Part shown: positions 19,449 to 28,969 of the stretch, piece by piece
Layout of the letters: each line of letters opens with the position of its first letter
How positions within the stretch are numbered: position 1 is the first letter of the stretch
DNA from: Thecamonas trahens ATCC 50062
Taxonomy: Eukaryota; Apusozoa; Apusomonadida; Apusomonadidae
NCBI RefSeq assembly: GCF_000142905.1
Contig: NW_013657641.1
Location: 160,321-224,320 of the forward strand
Direction of reading: 5' to 3'
DNA: 64,000 nt
Program-made: the position numbers and the translations under genes
The notes under the pieces: generated by a model
Told to the model about the DNA's origin: nothing
The model's input: the letters and a program-made list of their open reading frames with translations, nothing else
Databases searched by the model: none

Positions 19449-22400
19449 CTAGAACCGCTCGTCGTCGTCGACGTCTTCCTCATCGTAGTCATTGTCAGCA
19501 GCAGCAGGCGAAGGCTCTGCAAACGCAGACTCGAACGCAGGGAACGCTGCAAATGCGTCGTCGGTCGGGGGAAAGGCGGCGAACGTGTTGTCGGTTGGAG
19601 GGAAGGCCGAGAACGCGGCGGTCGCCGGGTTGTCTGAGACCGAAGCGTCGTCGGCTGGGGGGAAGGCCGAGAACGCGGCGGTCGCCGGGTTGTCTGAGAC
19701 CGAAGCGTCGTCGGCTGGGGGGAAGGCCGAGAACGCGGCGGTCGCCGGGTTGTCTGAGACCGAAGCGTCGTCGGCTGGGGGGAAGGCCGAGAACGTGGCG
19801 GTCGCCGGGTTGTCTGAGACCGAAGCGTCGTCGAAGGCCGAGAACGCGGCGGTCGCCGGGTTGTCTGAGACCGAAGCGTCGTCGGCTGGGGGGAAGGCCG
19901 AGAACGCGGCGGTCGCCGGGTTGTCTGAGACCGAAGCGTCGTCGGCTGGGGGGAAGGCCGAGAACGCGGCGGTCGCCGGGTTGTCTGAGACCGAAGCGTC
20001 GTCGGCTGGGGGGAAGGCCGAGAACGCGGCGGTCGCCGGGTTGTCTGAGACCGAAGCGTCGTCGGCTGAAGGGAAGGCCGAGAACGCGGCGGTGGCCGGA
20101 TCGGCCAAAGGAAAGGTGGAGGTGGTGGCAGTTGTGGCATCATCCTGATCCGTCGCAAGAGCATCACCGTCGACCTCAGCGTGACCGCCCAACAGACCGT
20201 CTTCTTTCAGGTGCAAAGCGAGATCAGAGGGGGCAGAGACGTCGGACAAGGGCGTGACCGCAGTGGCGGCATCTACAGTCGTCGAGGTGTCAAACATCGC
20301 CAGCGGCAAGGAGAGGAACTGCGACGACATGAAAGACAAATCTGGAATGGCTTCCAGAAGTGCCTCGGCTTCGCTGGATAGCTTCTTGCCTGTCATTCCA
20401 AGCAGCCAGTCCGGGAGCGCAGAAGAGGAAGCGGGGCCTGTCGCCGCCGGCTGCGCCACAGGTGCGCTCAAGCTGTCGGTGGTGTCGCCGCCTGGAGCTG
20501 GAAGACCAAACGATGCAAGGGTGTCGGTGAGCCATGAGCTTCCGCCAGTCGAACCGCTGGCTGCGGCGCTTTCAAGACTTGACACCTTGCTAGCAGAGAC
20601 AGACTCAAAGATGGAGACATCAAACTCGATGCCGGCCGATCCAACACCGCCTGTCGGTGTAGAGACTCCAGACGAGAGGCCCGAATCGAAAGATCCAGGC
20701 TTGGCAGCCATCGGCGAGCTACGCCCCGAGCTCCCGGACGTGCCAGCCGACTCGGCAACCGGCGACGCCGGCGGCGACACCGAAAAGTCCGACGAGGCAC
20801 GGGTCGGTTTGAGCGGCGTCAGGTGGTGCATCGGCGCCTTGGCCTGCATGGCAATTTTGTCCAGTGATGGAAGGTGATACGACGCCAGCATGGTCTGGTA
20901 GCAGAACGAGACTTCAAACATGCGCTTGCCGGTCGGCCGAACGCGCGCCTCGCCCGACAGCTTAGCCAGCAGCTCTGCGGCCTCGCTTCCATCTGTGAGC
21001 TCCTCCTTGTACGTATCCGTAGCCGCGACAGCATCGCCCGCTGCCATGTCCGGGAACATGCCTTCAACAAGACGCTCCACTGCGTTCAGCCGATCCTCGC
21101 CGGTGCTCGCGGCTGGCGGCTGGGCTTGTGGCGCTGTGTCAAACGCAGGAAACGTCACAGCCGGCAAGTCGGCGTCAGCCGCAAAATCGCCAAACCCGGT
21201 GTCCGCAGCAGCACTCGGCTCGCCAAACGCCTCAAACGAGCCGAAGCCGTCAGCATCGGAAGCTGGATTCTCAAATGTCGTTGGGAACGTGCCAAAGTCG
21301 GCCGACTCTCCCGTCGGCCCAAAGTTGGCCTCGAACCCGCCAAAGCCATCGTCCGCGGGATTGGCCGGGTCCGCAGCATCGGTGGGGTCGGTAGAGGAAA
21401 AGTTGGCCTCGAACCCGCCAAAGCCGTCGTCCGCGGGCTCGTCAAAGTTGGCCTCGAAACCGACCAAAGCAGGCTCCGCCGAGGTCGGCTCCGCGGGATC
21501 GGCCGGATCCGCAGCATCGGTGGGGTCGGCAGAGGAAAAGTTGGCCTCGAACCCGCCAAAGCCGTCGTCCGCGGGCTCGTCAAAGTTGGCCTCGAAACCG
21601 ACCAAAGCAGGCTCCGCCGAGGTCGGCTCCGCGGGATCGGCCGGATCCGCAGCATCGGTGGGGTCGGCAGAGGAAAAGTTGGCCTCGAACCCGCCAAAGC
21701 CGTCGTCCGCGGGCTCGTCAAAGTTGGCCTCGAAACCGACCAAAGCAGGCTCCGCCGAGGTCGGCTCCGCGGGATCGGCCGGATCCGCAGCATCGGTGGG
21801 GTCGGCAGAGGAAAAGTTGGCCTCGAACCCGCCAAAGCCGTCGTCCGCGGGCTCGTCAAAGTTGGCCTCGAAACCGACCAAAGCAGGCTCCGCCGAGGTC
21901 GGCTCCGCGGGATCGGCCGGATCCGCAGCATCGGTGGGGTCGGCAGAGGAAAAGTTGGCCTCGAACCCGCCAAAGCCGTCGTCCGCGGGCTCGTCAAAGT
22001 TGGCCTCGAAACCGCCCAAAGCAGGCTCCGCCGAGGTCGGCTCCGCGGGATCGGCCGGATCCGCAGCATCGGTGGAGTCGGCAGAGGAAAAGTTGGCCTC
22101 GAACCCGCCAAAGCCGTTGTCAATAGGCTCGGCAAAATCGGACACACAACCACTCGAAGTAATCGCCTCGGAATCGGCAGCAGTACTGGCCTGGTTGGCC
22201 GACACTCCCTCGGCGTCAGTCACAGATGTCTCGCCAGCCATTCGTAATAACTCGCTTCCCTTAGGCAAGTCCGAATCCGCAGCAACAACCGGAGCAGACG
22301 GATGAGCAAAAGCATGGCAAGACGAGTCTACCGTCAGAGGCGAGGCCTGGCTGGGAATGCTGTCGAGAGACGCAACAGATGCTCCATCATCGACAGGGGG

Positions 22401-23603
22401 TTGGTCGAGCTCGGCAGCTGATTCGCTGCCAAAGACAGAGCTGGAGGTGGCCACAGCGGGCGTGACCGGAGCCGACGGGTGTAGGAACGCGTGAAAGGCA
22501 GGGTCAAGTGCCTCAGCAGGAGCAAACACAGCCTCTTCTTCGCAAGAAATGGGAGAGCGCGCGACAGCTCCAACCGGAGTGGTGGCCGACAGAGGAGCGT
22601 CAAAGGCAGCAAACGACGGTGAGACGGACGCACTGGTGGGCTCTGCTCGGGCAAGAGAGAGTGCGGGGAGCTTATCTAGCCCTCTGCGCCTTGGCTCTGT
22701 CTCTCCATCGGACTCGACTGCGAGAGCAGCGTCAGAGGCTGGCGCAGCATCAAACGCCGCAAACGCAGGCGACTCGGGCCCTGTCTCGCCCTCGCCAACT
22801 GGCGCAGCATCAAACGCCGCAAACGCAGGCGACTCGGCCCCAGTCTCGCCCTCGCCACCCGGTGCAACTTCAAACGCCGCAAACGCAGGCGACTCGGCCC
22901 CAGTCTCGCCTTCACCACCCGGCGAAACATCAAACGCCGCAAACGCAGGCGACTCGGGCCCAGTCTCGCCCTCGCCACCCGGTGCAACTTCAAACGCCGC
23001 AAACGCAGGCGACTCGGGCCCAGTCTCGCCCTCGCCACCCGGTGCAACTTCAAACGCCGCAAACGCAGGCGACTCGGCCCCAGTCTCGCCCTCGCCACCC
23101 GGCGCAGCATCAAACGCTCCAAAGCCAGGCGACTCGGCCCCAGTCTCGCCCTCGCCACCCGGCGAAACATCAAACGCCGCAAACGCAGACGCCTCGGGCC
23201 CAGTCTCGCCTTCACCACCCGGCGCAGCTTCAAACGCTCCAAAGCCAGACGATCCGGTCCCCGACACTGCCGACGCCGACGCATGACGAGCAGGCGCAGG
23301 TGGCACACCCGAGGCAGTCGACACAGGCACCGCCGCGTCGTCCCCCCGAGCGTCCCCACCAGCTTCAGCCTGGTACTCCCCAAAGGGAGCAAAGTCAGCA
23401 AAAGCATGTCCATTCCCCTGGCCATCGGCCGAGCTATGCCCCGACTGTGCAGGAGGAGAGGCAGCCCACGCACCATCTTGGTCGCCAGCACCACTGCCAC
23501 CACCGCCTGCGCCTGCCGCTGCCCACGCCCAACCCTCTCCAGACCCAGCATCCGTAGTGGACTCCTGAAAGACCCCAAAGTCAGCAAACCCGTCCTCCGC
23601 CAT
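19449..23603 (-). CDS. Giant FxxF-repeat protein, aftiphilin/synergin-like endocytic adaptor candidate
   Basis: A 1384-residue acidic protein from MAEDGFADFGVF. It has three tandem arrays: residues about 115-288 (20-residue unit with SPAFAAF), 498-738 (46-residue unit with DDGFGGFEANF) and 1168-1338 (20-residue unit with PATAAFSAF). Each unit carries F-x-x-F or F-x-x-F-x-x-x-F motifs in an acidic setting, as in aftiphilin and gamma-synergin, which bind AP-1/AP-2 ears and clathrin. Between the arrays are non-repeat parts at about 828-912 (VERLVEGMFPD, FEVSFCYQTMLASYHL) and about 1061-1105 (LPDWLLGMTGKKL, IPDLSFMSSQFLSLPL). The last phrase recalls the conserved end of the aftiphilin family, but this is from memory. 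A trafficking role is inference. Start chosen over 23732 because the upstream text is Gly/Glu junk. Confidence 0.75.
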   Translation of the reverse strand: MAEDGFADFGVFQESTTDAGSGEGWAWAAAGAGGGGSGAGDQDGAWAASPPAQSGHSSADGQGNGHAFADFAPFGEYQAEAGGDARGDDAAVPVSTASGVPPAPARHASASAVSGTGSSGFGAFEAAPGGEGETGPEASAFAAFDVSPGGEGETGAESPGFGAFDAAPGGEGETGAESPAFAAFEVAPGGEGETGPESPAFAAFEVAPGGEGETGPESPAFAAFDVSPGGEGETGAESPAFAAFEVAPGGEGETGAESPAFAAFDAAPVGEGETGPESPAFAAFDAAPASDAALAVESDGETEPRRRGLDKLPALSLARAEPTSASVSPSFAAFDAPLSATTPVGAVARSPISCEEEAVFAPAEALDPAFHAFLHPSAPVTPAVATSSSVFGSESAAELDQPPVDDGASVASLDSIPSQASPLTVDSSCHAFAHPSAPVVAADSDLPKGSELLRMAGETSVTDAEGVSANQASTAADSEAITSSGCVSDFAEPIDNGFGGFEANFSSADSTDAADPADPAEPTSAEPALGGFEANFDEPADDGFGGFEANFSSADPTDAADPADPAEPTSAEPALVGFEANFDEPADDGFGGFEANFSSADPTDAADPADPAEPTSAEPALVGFEANFDEPADDGFGGFEANFSSADPTDAADPADPAEPTSAEPALVGFEANFDEPADDGFGGFEANFSSADPTDAADPADPAEPTSAEPALVGFEANFDEPADDGFGGFEANFSSTDPTDAADPANPADDGFGGFEANFGPTGESADFGTFPTTFENPASDADGFGSFEAFGEPSAAADTGFGDFAADADLPAVTFPAFDTAPQAQPPAASTGEDRLNAVERLVEGMFPDMAAGDAVAATDTYKEELTDGSEAAELLAKLSGEARVRPTGKRMFEVSFCYQTMLASYHLPSLDKIAMQAKAPMHHLTPLKPTRASSDFSVSPPASPVAESAGTSGSSGRSSPMAAKPGSFDSGLSSGVSTPTGGVGSAGIEFDVSIFESVSASKVSSLESAAASGSTGGSSWLTDTLASFGLPAPGGDTTDSLSAPVAQPAATGPASSSALPDWLLGMTGKKLSSEAEALLEAIPDLSFMSSQFLSLPLAMFDTSTTVDAATAVTPLSDVSAPSDLALHLKEDGLLGGHAEVDGDALATDQDDATTATTSTFPLADPATAAFSAFPSADDASVSDNPATAAFSAFPPADDASVSDNPATAAFSAFPPADDASVSDNPATAAFSAFPPADDASVSDNPATAAFSAFDDASVSDNPATATFSAFPPADDASVSDNPATAAFSAFPPADDASVSDNPATAAFSAFPPADDASVSDNPATAAFSAFPPTDNTFAAFPPTDDAFAAFPAFESAFAEPSPAAADNDYDEEDVDDDERF
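19597..20110 (-). repeat. 60-base coding tandem repeat, 9 copies (array A)
   Basis: Encodes PATAAFSAFPPADDASVSDN. Copies are almost identical in DNA; one lacks 12 bases (loss of PPAD-type residues, still in frame), one has a single GCG to GTG change (Ala to Thr in the protein). Confidence 0.95.
21390..22110 (-). repeat. 138-base coding tandem repeat, about 5 copies (array B)
   Basis: Unit of 46 codons containing DEPADDGFGGFEANFSSADP and EPTSAEPALVGFEANF. Copies at 138-base spacing differ at only a few bases. Confidence 0.95.
22741..23260 (-). repeat. 60-base coding tandem repeat, about 9 copies (array C)
   Basis: Unit of 20 codons, SPAFAAFEVAPGGEGETGPE with alternations GFGAFDAAP / FAAFDVSP. 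Copies are more diverged than in arrays A and B. Confidence 0.9.
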
Positions 23604-23735
23604 CTCTCCTCGCCACCCTACTAGGCTGCAGTCAAGTGTGCGGGTGCGAAGCCCCCCCCCTTCCCCTCGCCCTTCCCTCCCCCCCTCCCCGTGCGACCTG
23701 ATCACCGCCTCCCCTCCCTCCACCTGACGCACACC
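23604..23735. promoter_or_regulatory. Short divergent promoter
   Basis: Only 132 bases separate the ATGs of the FxxF-repeat gene and the SYS1-like gene. It is C/T-rich on the given strand (CCCCCCCTTCCCC, CCTCCCC) with no clear TATA box. Confidence 0.6.
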
Positions 23736-24662
23736 ATGCTGGCCTCCGCCCTGGCAGCCAGCCTAGTAGCAGTCTTTGTTGCCGTGGTGGTGGGCACAGG
23801 AGCCCGCTACGAGTACGGCCTCAAGCCTGGGCGGCCGCATGTCTTTGCCCTCTACTCGCCGCTGAGACTGGCTCTGGGCTTGGTGGCCACTGGTGTGGCG
23901 GCCATGGCCATGACGGCCGCTACGGCAGCGGCGGCCATGGCCACCACACAGTATCCGCTCGCCTTTCCCTCCATCCTCTACTCGGCTACACCCTTCTCCT
24001 TCTGTGGGCCCCGCGGATGGCTCTCTGTCCTCTCCCTGGCTCTCGGCGCATCGTCTGCTGCTCTCGTCGCATCCGCCTTTGCTCCTCGCCCCCTCCTGGT
24101 CCCAGATCTGCTGGCCACGGCCCTGCTCCTGCACGCTCTGCTCGTCACGGCTGCCGATCGCGCCTTTCCGGCCAACATCGCATACTGGGTGGCGCTTTGC
24201 GGTGGCCTCGCCGTTGGTGCCATCCTCGGTACCATTGTCAACTACCGCATCGGCGCTATGGAGTACCGCTCCGACGTCCGTGTTCCGCCGCCACGCCCGC
24301 AGCTTGCTCTCTCGCTCGAGCTTCCGTCGCCAACGCCATCGGCGTCGCCCGTCACTGCCAACGACGGCGATTCGTCCGCCTCAGACCACTCCGGCCTCGC
24401 TCATTCGCGCGACTCTTCGCTCAGCCTCAACGCCATCGAGCTGGATCTCCTCTCGCCGCTCCCTCCCTCGCCACCGCCACCACCACCGCCACCGCCCCTC
24501 ACCTCGCCCTCACCCTCCCGCCGCGCGTCGACTCTCTCAAACCTCTCGGTCACCTCGGCCCACTCGGCCCACTCGGCCCAATCCGCTCGCTCCACCTCGG
24601 AAGACTCGTCGTCGTCGTGGTTTGCCGCCTCCCCATCGCCGTCCCCCCGTCCATCATCATGA
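23736..24662 (+). CDS. SYS1: SYS1-like Golgi membrane protein with long Ser/Pro tail
   Basis: 308 residues. The first 180 form four to five hydrophobic segments. The phrase ILYSATPFSFCGPRGWLS, the following helices, and FPANIAYWVALCGGLAVGAILG..IVNYR align in order with SYS1 (sTPPGR..., FPSALTWWLVQ..., IGEYLCMR), a four-pass Golgi protein that recruits the GTPase ARFRP1/Arl3 to the trans-Golgi. Usual SYS1 is about 150 residues; here about 130 extra residues follow the last helix, made of Ser/Pro-rich cytosolic text with a run of 10 Pro and a Ser-Ala-His repeat. The start is fixed by the hydrophobic MLASALAASLVAVFVAV. Assignment by pattern and order of helices, not by a search. Confidence 0.7.
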   Translation: MLASALAASLVAVFVAVVVGTGARYEYGLKPGRPHVFALYSPLRLALGLVATGVAAMAMTAATAAAAMATTQYPLAFPSILYSATPFSFCGPRGWLSVLSLALGASSAALVASAFAPRPLLVPDLLATALLLHALLVTAADRAFPANIAYWVALCGGLAVGAILGTIVNYRIGAMEYRSDVRVPPPRPQLALSLELPSPTPSASPVTANDGDSSASDHSGLAHSRDSSLSLNAIELDLLSPLPPSPPPPPPPPPLTSPSPSRRASTLSNLSVTSAHSAHSAQSARSTSEDSSSSWFAASPSPSPRPSS

Positions 24663-24773
24663 CACACCCTTCGCCATCCACCTCCCCCTCCCCCTCCCCC
24701 CCTCCCCAATCCCAGACCACCCATCACACCAGCCCTGCCTTTATCCGCGTTCGGCCTAACACTACTCGCCACA

Positions 24774-26654
24774 ATGGACGATCTTAAACGCCGCCGGCGC
24801 GAGTCGTCGCTGGATCCCACCACCGCCAGCAAGCGCAGCCGCGGGCTGGACGTTAGTAGCACAGCTGCAGCTGCTTCACACGCCATCAACCAGGATGAGA
24901 CGACAGCAGGAGGTCCTCCGCCGCCAGTGGCTGGCTCTGCCGCACCTCCTCCCGCCGAGGCTGCAGCCGTGCCGGGTAGCCCGCCCCTCGCCCCGGCTGG
25001 CTACCACCCGGCCCCATCCACCCGCGACGGGCCGGTCGAGTACCTCGCCACCTATGCCCTGGGCCCCCGGACCGCCATTACCCTTGCCGCCCTCCACCCT
25101 GCCAACCCGGACATGCCGCCCACTCCATTTGCCGTCTGCCGTCATATTGTTGCTGTCGCTGTTCTCCGTGGCGCCGTCGACGTCCTCGGTGCTACCCTCA
25201 CCTCTGCCTCTGGCTGGCGTGTCGTCTGGTCGCAAACCTGCCACGGCACGGCCCCGCTGCAGCCGACGGCTGTGCCCGATCCGGCCCTCATCTCACCGTT
25301 GCCGCCCGATCCATGGCTTGACGCCTTCCCCATCAACCTGCCTGACCCGGACTCGGTCGCCGGCTCGATTGTGTCGGACGCCCCCACCGTCATCGCCTTT
25401 GTACCCGTCCCGCACGAGATGCTTCCGCCGTACATGATGACCCTCATGCGTGCCGATGTGACGGACATGGATGCGTCGGCAGGAGTGAGCGCCGCCGTCA
25501 TGGGCGCCGATCCCCATGGCCCGCCCATCGCCTGCCTACCCGGCTGGCGCGAGGCCATGGACGGCGTCATTGCCGACGCCTCGCCGCCACGGGTCTTGGT
25601 CATGGGCAGCCAAGGGGCCGGCAAGTCGACATTTGTCAGCCTCATGACCAACAGGCTCTTGGCCCACCATCCTGCTGTTGCTATTGTCGACTACGACGTC
25701 GGCCAGCCGCTGCTCAATGTTCCCGGCACAGTGTCAGTCACCCTGGTGGGACGCCCGCTGCTGGGCCCCGCCGGTATCGAGATGCATGCTCAGCTGGCGT
25801 CGCGAGCCTTCTTTGCAGGCTTTGTCTCGGCGTCCAAGAGCCCGACCCACCTCGTGCGCTGCATCGAGTGGGCGATCCGCGCTCTGCCCACTCTCCTCGA
25901 CGACGCCGGCCTTTCCGCCGCGGACGTGCCGGTCGTCACCAACTCGTTCGGCTGGGCAACTTCGCTCGGCCTCCAGATCTCATCGGTTGCCCTTGGCCTC
26001 CTGCACCCCTCCGCCGTTGTGTATCTCACCGCCAATCCCTGTGAGGTCTCGTTTCCCGACCACGGCCCGCCGGTGGTCCGCGTGCCGTCGCGGCCTGTCC
26101 GCATGGTCACCCCGCCGGCGCCCCTCCTGGACGCGATTGGTATCGACGACTTGACCATGCCCGACGTGCCAACCTGGTGGATCCCTCCAGCCCGCAGCGT
26201 TGTCAAGCGCAACGCCCGCGCCCGCCGCGACGAGCGCTGGATTGGATACTTTGGCTCAGCCGGCGCCGAGCTCGCCGAGGCTGTCCCGTACCGCGTCCCT
26301 CTCAGCGCCCTCCACATTGTCTCAACTCTGCACTATATTCCGCCAGAGCATGTCGGCAAAGTCCTCCTCAACTCGCTCGTCGGTCTCGCCACCTCGCCGT
26401 CTGCCGCCGACCATCTCGGCTTTGGCATTGTTCGTGGCATCTCAGACGACGGTCTCGATCTGTTTATCATCACCCCGGTTGAGCCGCGACTTCTCAACGA
26501 CGTCAACACTCTGCTCTTTGCCACCAGCACGCTCCCAGCCGACTTTATCCGCGCCTCGACGGCACTCGGGCGGATGCCGTTCAGCCTCGCCGACAACGTG
26601 GCCAAGACCAAGACTGGTGGCGCTGCCATGCACTCGGCTTTCCGCCGCCGGTAA
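24774..26654 (+). CDS. NOL9: NOL9/Grc3-type polynucleotide 5'-kinase
   Basis: 626 residues. The N-terminus (KRRRRESS, KRSRG) is a nuclear-signal-like basic tract followed by an Ala/Pro linker. A P-loop GSQGAGKST is at 278-286, followed by AIVDYDVGQPLLNVPGTVS, the family D-x-x-D-x-G-Q...PG motif of the Clp1/Grc3 kinases. Clp1 is excluded by the long variable N- and C-terminal parts and by the DVGQ context typical of Grc3/NOL9. This enzyme phosphorylates the 5' end of the cleaved ITS2 intermediate in 60S subunit maturation in the nucleolus. It ends 33 bases from the convergent stop of TFIIH p62. Start at the only upstream ATG in good position. Confidence 0.85.
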   Translation: MDDLKRRRRESSLDPTTASKRSRGLDVSSTAAAASHAINQDETTAGGPPPPVAGSAAPPPAEAAAVPGSPPLAPAGYHPAPSTRDGPVEYLATYALGPRTAITLAALHPANPDMPPTPFAVCRHIVAVAVLRGAVDVLGATLTSASGWRVVWSQTCHGTAPLQPTAVPDPALISPLPPDPWLDAFPINLPDPDSVAGSIVSDAPTVIAFVPVPHEMLPPYMMTLMRADVTDMDASAGVSAAVMGADPHGPPIACLPGWREAMDGVIADASPPRVLVMGSQGAGKSTFVSLMTNRLLAHHPAVAIVDYDVGQPLLNVPGTVSVTLVGRPLLGPAGIEMHAQLASRAFFAGFVSASKSPTHLVRCIEWAIRALPTLLDDAGLSAADVPVVTNSFGWATSLGLQISSVALGLLHPSAVVYLTANPCEVSFPDHGPPVVRVPSRPVRMVTPPAPLLDAIGIDDLTMPDVPTWWIPPARSVVKRNARARRDERWIGYFGSAGAELAEAVPYRVPLSALHIVSTLHYIPPEHVGKVLLNSLVGLATSPSAADHLGFGIVRGISDDGLDLFIITPVEPRLLNDVNTLLFATSTLPADFIRASTALGRMPFSLADNVAKTKTGGAAMHSAFRRR

Positions 26655-26687
26655 AAAACTGCTTCACATGCCGCGCCGCTGCTTCCC

Positions 26688-28803
26688 TCATGCCAGCGGC
26701 TTGACTCGCTTGGCTAGCGGCTCGGTAGAGGCGAGGCCGTCGGTCCGCTTTCGCTTCTTCTTGGCACCGCTGCTCGTCATTGGAATGCTTGCGCGCTTGG
26801 CGACGTCGGCCTCGAATCGTGCCTTGGCCTTTGTCAGCTTAGCGAGCAAGTGATCGACAGCCGAAATTGCCGGCTTGGACACGGCGTAGCCTGTGCGCAG
26901 GGCAGCGAGGCGGTCCTCGAGCCCACCCATGGCCTGCATGATGCGGTCAAGCTTGGGCCACGCCTTGGGCTGCAGCGAGTTAGCCGACGCGTTCCAAAAG
27001 TGCCGCAGCAGCTCGGTGACTGCGGCATCGAGCGGAACAATGCGGTCGACAAAGCCGGTTGGCATTTGCTGCATCCGAAGGTGGGAGTCGGCCTCGGACG
27101 ACTGGCGGACACGCGAGGCGGCCATGACTCCGTCGAGCACGGCGTCGGCGTCAGGCACGGTCCGGACACCGGCTGGGGCTGCCGCCACCTGCTTGCTGAA
27201 CAGCGAGCCGCGAATGTATGCCCCCGCGGTGCAGGAGCATCTCCCGGTCCAGCGCCTGCTGACTGGCCAGTCGCAGCAGACGCGCCGGTGCTAAAGTAAG
27301 CCGAGGTGTCGATGATCTCCAGTGGAATGGTCTCCGGCTCGGGCTCGGCCTCGAGCTCACGGATGCGGGCGGCCTCGGCCATGAGCGACTTGGAGACTGT
27401 GAGCGGGACCACATCCGAGTCCTCGAGCACAATCATCGAGTGGCGGTTGACGCGGCGGACAAGAGACTTGGACTCACGGACCTTGCGTGGCTTGGTCGAC
27501 TTTGTGCGGCCGACGACAGCTGCGCGGGCCGGCGCCGACGACCGCGCCTGCGAGGCGGTGTGTGGGTCGAGGCTGCCCGCCACGGTTCCGTAGCCGTATA
27601 ACTCCGAGACGGCCGAGTCGTCGCGCAGGGCATTGAGCTGCAGCGAGCGCTTTTGGAGCTCGGGCTGGGTTCGAGCCAGGACGGCAGCAGAGGCCGACGC
27701 AGTCTCGACCGACGGATCGGTCAGCCGGCGGAAGCGGACGTTGTGAGTGTCGATCTTGTCGATGATACCGGCCCGGTTGGCGTTGTTCTGGTGGAGGTAG
27801 TAGTGGTTAAAGTACTTTGTCCAGAACGCGACCTTGTCCATCTTGGCCGGGACCAGTTCCTTGTAGGCTAGGTGGACGTGCGGGTTCTCGAGGAAAATGT
27901 GATGGATGACCTCGGGTGTGATCGAGAACTGGATGTGAGTCGAGTTCTGGGCCTTGGGCCGGACGTCGGCGAGGAGCTCCGTCGACATGCCGACGTGCTG
28001 GCGTTCGGGCGCGAGCCGCTCACGAGCCACAAGCTCTTTGCGCGACTCCCAGAACTCGTCGTCGGTAATGGCGTCCGTGCCCACGAGCTGGGCGTGGAGC
28101 TCGGCGAGGCCCTTGTCCTTGGCGAGGAGGGCGAGCCGGTACTCGGTGTCGCGCGACGAAGCGGCCATGACCTTGTCGACTGCGCCCTTGTTGGCTGCAT
28201 TTTCGCTCCCGCTCGCCGACGCGCCAATAGCCTCGGCTCGCGCTAGCCGCTCCTGCAGCGCGCTGCGCATGTTGGCCAGCTCGAGCTTGATCCTGTCGCG
28301 CTCGGCCTCACGCGCGTCCGACACAAACTCAAAGGTGTACGCTTTGCCTGAAGCGACCTCAATCTTGAGCAAGATAGCTGGCGTCGACGGCGTCGAGACA
28401 AAGTGTTTGACAATGGTGGGGACCTCGATCTGGATCGGCCTGCTCCGCCGCTGGCCAAAGAAGAGTACCCGCTGCGAGGAGAGGACGAGCTCGCCGAGTT
28501 CCTTGCCCATGCGCACGGTACTGGTGATAGCAAAGGACGAACAGTAACAGAGGGGGGGCGGGGGGTGAGTACTGGTCGAGGCCATGCCATGGTTGGCTCA
28601 TCGAGGCAGAGTGCCTTGCATGGTGGTCTTGACTGGCACGGCTATCCGAGTGGCCGTGAGGGGCTGAGTCGCCTTTGAGCGCGGCATGCAGGCAAGGGAG
28701 GACGAGGAGGGGGAGGGGAGAAAGGAGAGAGGGGGAGGGGAGGGGAGGGGGGGGCTTACCTGCGGAGGATAACCTCTTCATCCTTCCGACGCCAGTCTGA
28801 CAT
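26688..28803 (-). CDS. GTF2H1: TFIIH subunit p62 (GTF2H1/Tfb1), with a one-base frameshift
   Basis: Exon 1 28760-28803 (MSDWRRKDEEVILR) joins exon 2 from 28520 (CGCAG|GTAAGC ... TCACCAG|TACC) to give the PH-like domain: EEVILRS-TVRMGKELGELVLSSQRVLFF parallels human EEVLLIVKKVRYKKQDG. Two BSD domains follow at about 165-185 (DDEFWESRKELVARERLA) and about 250-270 (FWTKYFNHYYLHQN), with MSTELLADVRP between them as in p62. The C-terminal helix (AVTELLRHFWNAS) is in another frame; the frames meet at a 5-base homopolymer 27221-27225, where a sixth base restores PAPRGAYIRGSLFSK. The restored length is 625 residues. p62 anchors XPC, TFIIE and activators on core TFIIH in transcription and repair. Confidence 0.87.
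28521..28759 (-). other. Intron of TFIIH p62
   Basis: 239 bases, GTAAGC donor and CACCAG acceptor, phase 2. C-rich runs on the sense strand start 4 bases after the donor dinucleotide. Confidence 0.75.
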
Positions 28804-28969
28804 GACCCGTGTGTGTCCGAGGGGGGAGGAGACGAGTGCGGTCGCTTCCGCGGCCGGGCGCACTGCGTCGCTCTCACTCTCCCTCTCGCCTCTCGCCATC
28901 ATTCGCTCGCGCGCCCGCTACAGCTTCAGGGCTGGCACGCCCAATCATGTTAAATCATTTAGATGAAAG

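Noticed and set aside
20920-22305. 461-codon plus-strand frame with Ser/Ala/Lys repeats
   Set aside because: Antisense shadow of the FxxF-repeat gene; the repeats are explained by the real frame.
19597-23260. Regular repeats considered as a CRISPR-like array
   Set aside because: Repeats have no unique spacers, stay in one reading frame and belong to a eukaryotic gene.
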